Source of the DNA: Caldicellulosiruptor kronotskyensis 2002
Lineage (GTDB): Bacteria; Bacillota; Thermoanaerobacteria; Caldicellulosiruptorales; Caldicellulosiruptoraceae
Length of the DNA stretch: 64,000 bases
Direction: 5' to 3'
Assembly: GCF_000166775.1 (NCBI RefSeq)
Contig: NC_014720.1
Coordinates: 1,106,001-1,170,000, forward strand
The translations under genes and the position numbers were made by a program. Below the pieces are notes generated by a model, which saw only the letters and a list, made by a program, of their open reading frames with translations, made no database searches and was not told the origin of the DNA. Of this stretch, positions 61,658-64,000 are shown one piece after another. Every line of letters begins with the position of its first letter. Positions within the stretch are counted from its first letter, which is position 1.

Positions 61658-63861
61658 TAAAACCACAAGAGACAATCTTTGAAAGTGGGAATGAAATGGC
61701 GGCTTTAGCTGCATCGCAAATAAATTATCATATTATGGGATACTATCCCATAACACCTTCTACCCAGATTGCTGAAGAACTTGACCAGATGCGAGCAGAT
61801 GGACTTCATGATATTTTACTGATTGCGGCAGATGGTGAACATGGTGCAGCAGGCATATGTTACGGTGCCTCTTTGGGCGGTGGCAGAGTTTTTAATGCAA
61901 CAAGTGCAAATGGACTTATGTATGCATTAGAACAGCTTCCTGTCCAATCGGGAACAAGATTTCCAATGGTATTAAATCTTGTTACGCGTTCAATTTCTGG
62001 ACCTCTTGATATAAAAGGTGACCATAGCGATTTGATGTTCACACTAAATACCGGCTGGATAATACTTCTTGCCAAAGACCCGCAAAGAGTCTATGACATG
62101 AATATAATGGCAGTAAAGATAGGTGAACATCCTGATGTAAATCTTCCCGTAATTGTTGCATATGATGGATTTTTTACAAGCCATCAAAAGAGGGTTGTGA
62201 GCTATTTTAAGAATAAAGAAGATGTTCAGGAGTTTGTTGGAAAGCTCCCGCCAAAGCGAGTGGTTGCAATAGATCCTGAAAACCCTGTTACAATTGGACC
62301 TTATATGAATGAACCCGACCTTATAAACAACAAATATCAACTCAGCAAGGCAATGGATAAAGCGTATGAGATAATTCCACAAGTATTCGAGGAATTTTGT
62401 AAGATTAGCGGTAGAAAATATGAGTTGGTTGAAGGATATAGAATGGAAGATGCACAGATAGCTATATTTGCCTTGAATTCCACTTATGATACCGTATGTG
62501 AAGCTGTTGACATTTTAAGACAGAAAGGTATAAAAGTTGGCGTTGCAACAACAAACGTATTGCGACCATGGCCAAAAAGAGAAATCCAGGAGCTTTTGAA
62601 AAATGTAAAGATTCTTGCAGTGTTAGATAGGCAAGAAAGCTACGGTGCAAAAGGTGGCAATATGACAATTGAAATCAAAGCAACACTTCAAGAACTTGAA
62701 AAAGGTCCAAAAGTAGTCAGCAGAATATATGGGCTTGGTGGCAAGGACTTTTTCCTGGAAGAGGCTCTGACTCTCTTTGAAGATATGAACCTTGTACTTG
62801 AAGGCAAAAAAGAAATACCAGATTTTGATTATATTGGAGCATACCCGGGAGATGAAAATTATGTTCCTAAAAGGTATATGAAACCTATAAAAGCAGAATG
62901 GACTAAGAACATTCAACTGAACACGCGTGATTTGACAGCAATGCCAAAACGAATTGTTCCTGGCCATGGTGCATGTCCTGGCTGTGGTATATTCCCTAAC
63001 TTGAATCTTCTTTTGAAAGGAATTGAAGGTGATGTGGTGCTTCTTTTCCATACAGGGTGTGGCATGGTTGTAACCACAGCTTATCCTCAAACAGCTTTTA
63101 GGGTAACATATATACACAACCTTTTCCAAAACGGTGCAGCAACACTTTCTGGACTTGTTGAGATGTACAACCAGAGAAGGAAGAGAGGAGAAATTCCTGA
63201 CAGGGACCTGACATTTATCCTTGTGACAGGTGATGGCGGTAACGACATAGGTATGGGTCCTACAATTGGTGCTGCGCTGAGAAACCACAAGATGATTATA
63301 TTTGAGTACGACAATGGAGGCTACATGAATACAGGGTACCAGCTTTCGTATACCACGCCTTACGGAGCGTCTACATCAACTTCACATGTCGGGAAGGCTC
63401 AGTTTGGAAAATCGACCTTCCATAAAGACACTCCTCAGATAATGGCGGCAACAAATATTCCATACGTTGCTACAGTGGCAGAGTCTGACCCTATTGATTT
63501 TGTCAAAAAAGCCAAAAAAGCTCAGAAAATTATGAGAGAAGAGGGACTTGTATATATCAAGGCGCTGTCAGCTTGCCCGCTTAACTGGGGTGATGAACCA
63601 TCAAAGGAGAGAAGAGTTATTCAGGCAGCTGTTGATTGTTGTTTCCACCCGCTTTATGAGATTGATCATGGCAAAACCACTATAACATATGATCCGGAGA
63701 AAAAGGGGAAGAAAATCCCTGTTATTGAATGGCTTTCAATGATGGGAAGAACTAAACACCTTACACGACCAGAGTACAAACACATCGTCGAAGAATTCCA
63801 AGCAGAAGTTGATAGAAGATGGGAAAGACTGAAAGCAAGACATGAACATCCTCTCTTGTAA
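61654..63861 (+). CDS. 2-oxoacid:ferredoxin oxidoreductase, alpha-beta fusion subunit
   Basis: A 735-residue fusion. The alpha part (about 1-380) has GNEMAALAASQINYHIMGYYPITP and GDHSDLMFTLNTGW. The beta part (about 430-735) has HGACPGCGIFPN and the thiamine diphosphate motif GDGGNDIGMGP with NGGYMNTGYQ. With the gamma-delta subunit it would convert pyruvate or a similar 2-oxoacid and CoA to acyl-CoA, CO2 and reduced ferredoxin. Substrate is not decided: pyruvate is likely for a sugar-fermenting anaerobe, but branched-chain or 2-oxoglutarate types are possible. Confidence 0.92.
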   Translation: MIKPQETIFESGNEMAALAASQINYHIMGYYPITPSTQIAEELDQMRADGLHDILLIAADGEHGAAGICYGASLGGGRVFNATSANGLMYALEQLPVQSGTRFPMVLNLVTRSISGPLDIKGDHSDLMFTLNTGWIILLAKDPQRVYDMNIMAVKIGEHPDVNLPVIVAYDGFFTSHQKRVVSYFKNKEDVQEFVGKLPPKRVVAIDPENPVTIGPYMNEPDLINNKYQLSKAMDKAYEIIPQVFEEFCKISGRKYELVEGYRMEDAQIAIFALNSTYDTVCEAVDILRQKGIKVGVATTNVLRPWPKREIQELLKNVKILAVLDRQESYGAKGGNMTIEIKATLQELEKGPKVVSRIYGLGGKDFFLEEALTLFEDMNLVLEGKKEIPDFDYIGAYPGDENYVPKRYMKPIKAEWTKNIQLNTRDLTAMPKRIVPGHGACPGCGIFPNLNLLLKGIEGDVVLLFHTGCGMVVTTAYPQTAFRVTYIHNLFQNGAATLSGLVEMYNQRRKRGEIPDRDLTFILVTGDGGNDIGMGPTIGAALRNHKMIIFEYDNGGYMNTGYQLSYTTPYGASTSTSHVGKAQFGKSTFHKDTPQIMAATNIPYVATVAESDPIDFVKKAKKAQKIMREEGLVYIKALSACPLNWGDEPSKERRVIQAAVDCCFHPLYEIDHGKTTITYDPEKKGKKIPVIEWLSMMGRTKHLTRPEYKHIVEEFQAEVDRRWERLKARHEHPLL

Positions 63862-64000
63862 AGGGCTACAACAAACATTGGCGAAAAAAAGAGAATTTTG
63901 ATGAAAAATTAAGAAAATTGAAGCTGAAATCAAAAAATAAGCTCTAACCATCAAAAATAGTCGAAAATAAAGATTGATTGAAACAATAAAAGGTGGTATA
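63862..64000 (+). other. Intergenic end of window
   Basis: No terminator or gene is seen after the oxidoreductase. The last bases contain AAAGGTGG, a likely ribosome-binding site for a gene that starts beyond the window. Confidence 0.4.

Noticed and set aside
62623..63288. 221-codon open frame on the minus strand
   Set aside because: It is antisense to the conserved alpha-beta oxidoreductase, and its translation is Cys/His/Lys-rich without family features.
1..64000. CRISPR arrays, insertion sequences, prophage or integrative elements
   Set aside because: No regularly spaced repeats, transposase, phage structural gene or att-like duplication was seen; xerD looks like the housekeeping recombinase.

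Overview
This window is chromosomal DNA from a low-G+C Gram-positive anaerobe. Supporting signs are sporulation genes (SpoIIM-like, YtxC), the MurT/GatD lipid II amidation pair, the zinc-binding forms of S14, L36, S4 and L24, strong GGAGG ribosome-binding sites, many TTG and GTG starts, and a ferredoxin-linked 2-oxoacid oxidoreductase. Gene content and protein style look like a thermophilic clostridial lineage close to Caldicellulosiruptor; that genus-level placement is inference. Almost everything is housekeeping. I see no prophage, insertion sequence, CRISPR array or rRNA. The only mobile-type element is a small toxin-antitoxin pair.

Layout. 1-3.5 kb: end of a SpoIIM-like gene, xerD, murT-gatD. 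3.5-14.6 kb: one 11-gene nucleoside operon with a clear promoter, a 19-bp palindromic operator candidate and a strong terminator. It encodes a BMP-type nucleoside ABC importer, its GntR/HutC regulator, three nucleoside phosphorylases, cytidine deaminase, phosphopentomutase and deoxyribose-phosphate aldolase, so imported nucleosides are split to bases and the pentose is sent to central metabolism. 14.6-19 kb: a short chemotaxis set (cheY, cheA, cheW, one MCP). 19.1-23 kb: an ECF S component coupled to a GME-fold protein, ytxC, a TrpR-like regulator, and a THUMP rRNA methyltransferase. 23-26 kb (minus strand): an exported HtrA-like protease followed by an exported protein made of three similar modules. 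26.2-27.6 kb: a ferredoxin-CsoR unit with an operator, then TusA-DsrE sulfur-relay proteins. 27.7-37.3 kb: radical SAM protein, MntH, M18 aminopeptidase, phosphohexomutase, a two-component system and an HD-GYP protein. 37.5-38.3 kb: a rubrerythrin-like protein split into two genes.

38.3-54 kb: the S10-spc-alpha supercluster of 31 genes, starting behind a leader of about 295 nt that can fold into a long-range 12-bp helix around an attenuator-like hairpin, and lacking rpmD (L30). 54-55.1 kb: tRNA-Gln(CTG), tRNA-Glu(CTC), and a RelE-type toxin-antitoxin pair. 55.2-58.5 kb: iscR-iscS-iscU-mnmA, linking Fe-S assembly with tRNA thiolation, behind a likely IscR operator. 58.5-64 kb: a PHP phosphatase, a CCA/poly(A) nucleotidyltransferase, and a 2-oxoacid:ferredoxin oxidoreductase encoded as two fused polypeptides.

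The least explained items are the rpsJ leader RNA, the ECF/GME-fold pair, the triplicate exported protein next to the HtrA protease, and the ferredoxin/CsoR/TusA/DsrE group. A recurring trait is that intrinsic terminators overlap the 3' ends of genes, twice with the stop codon in the hairpin loop.
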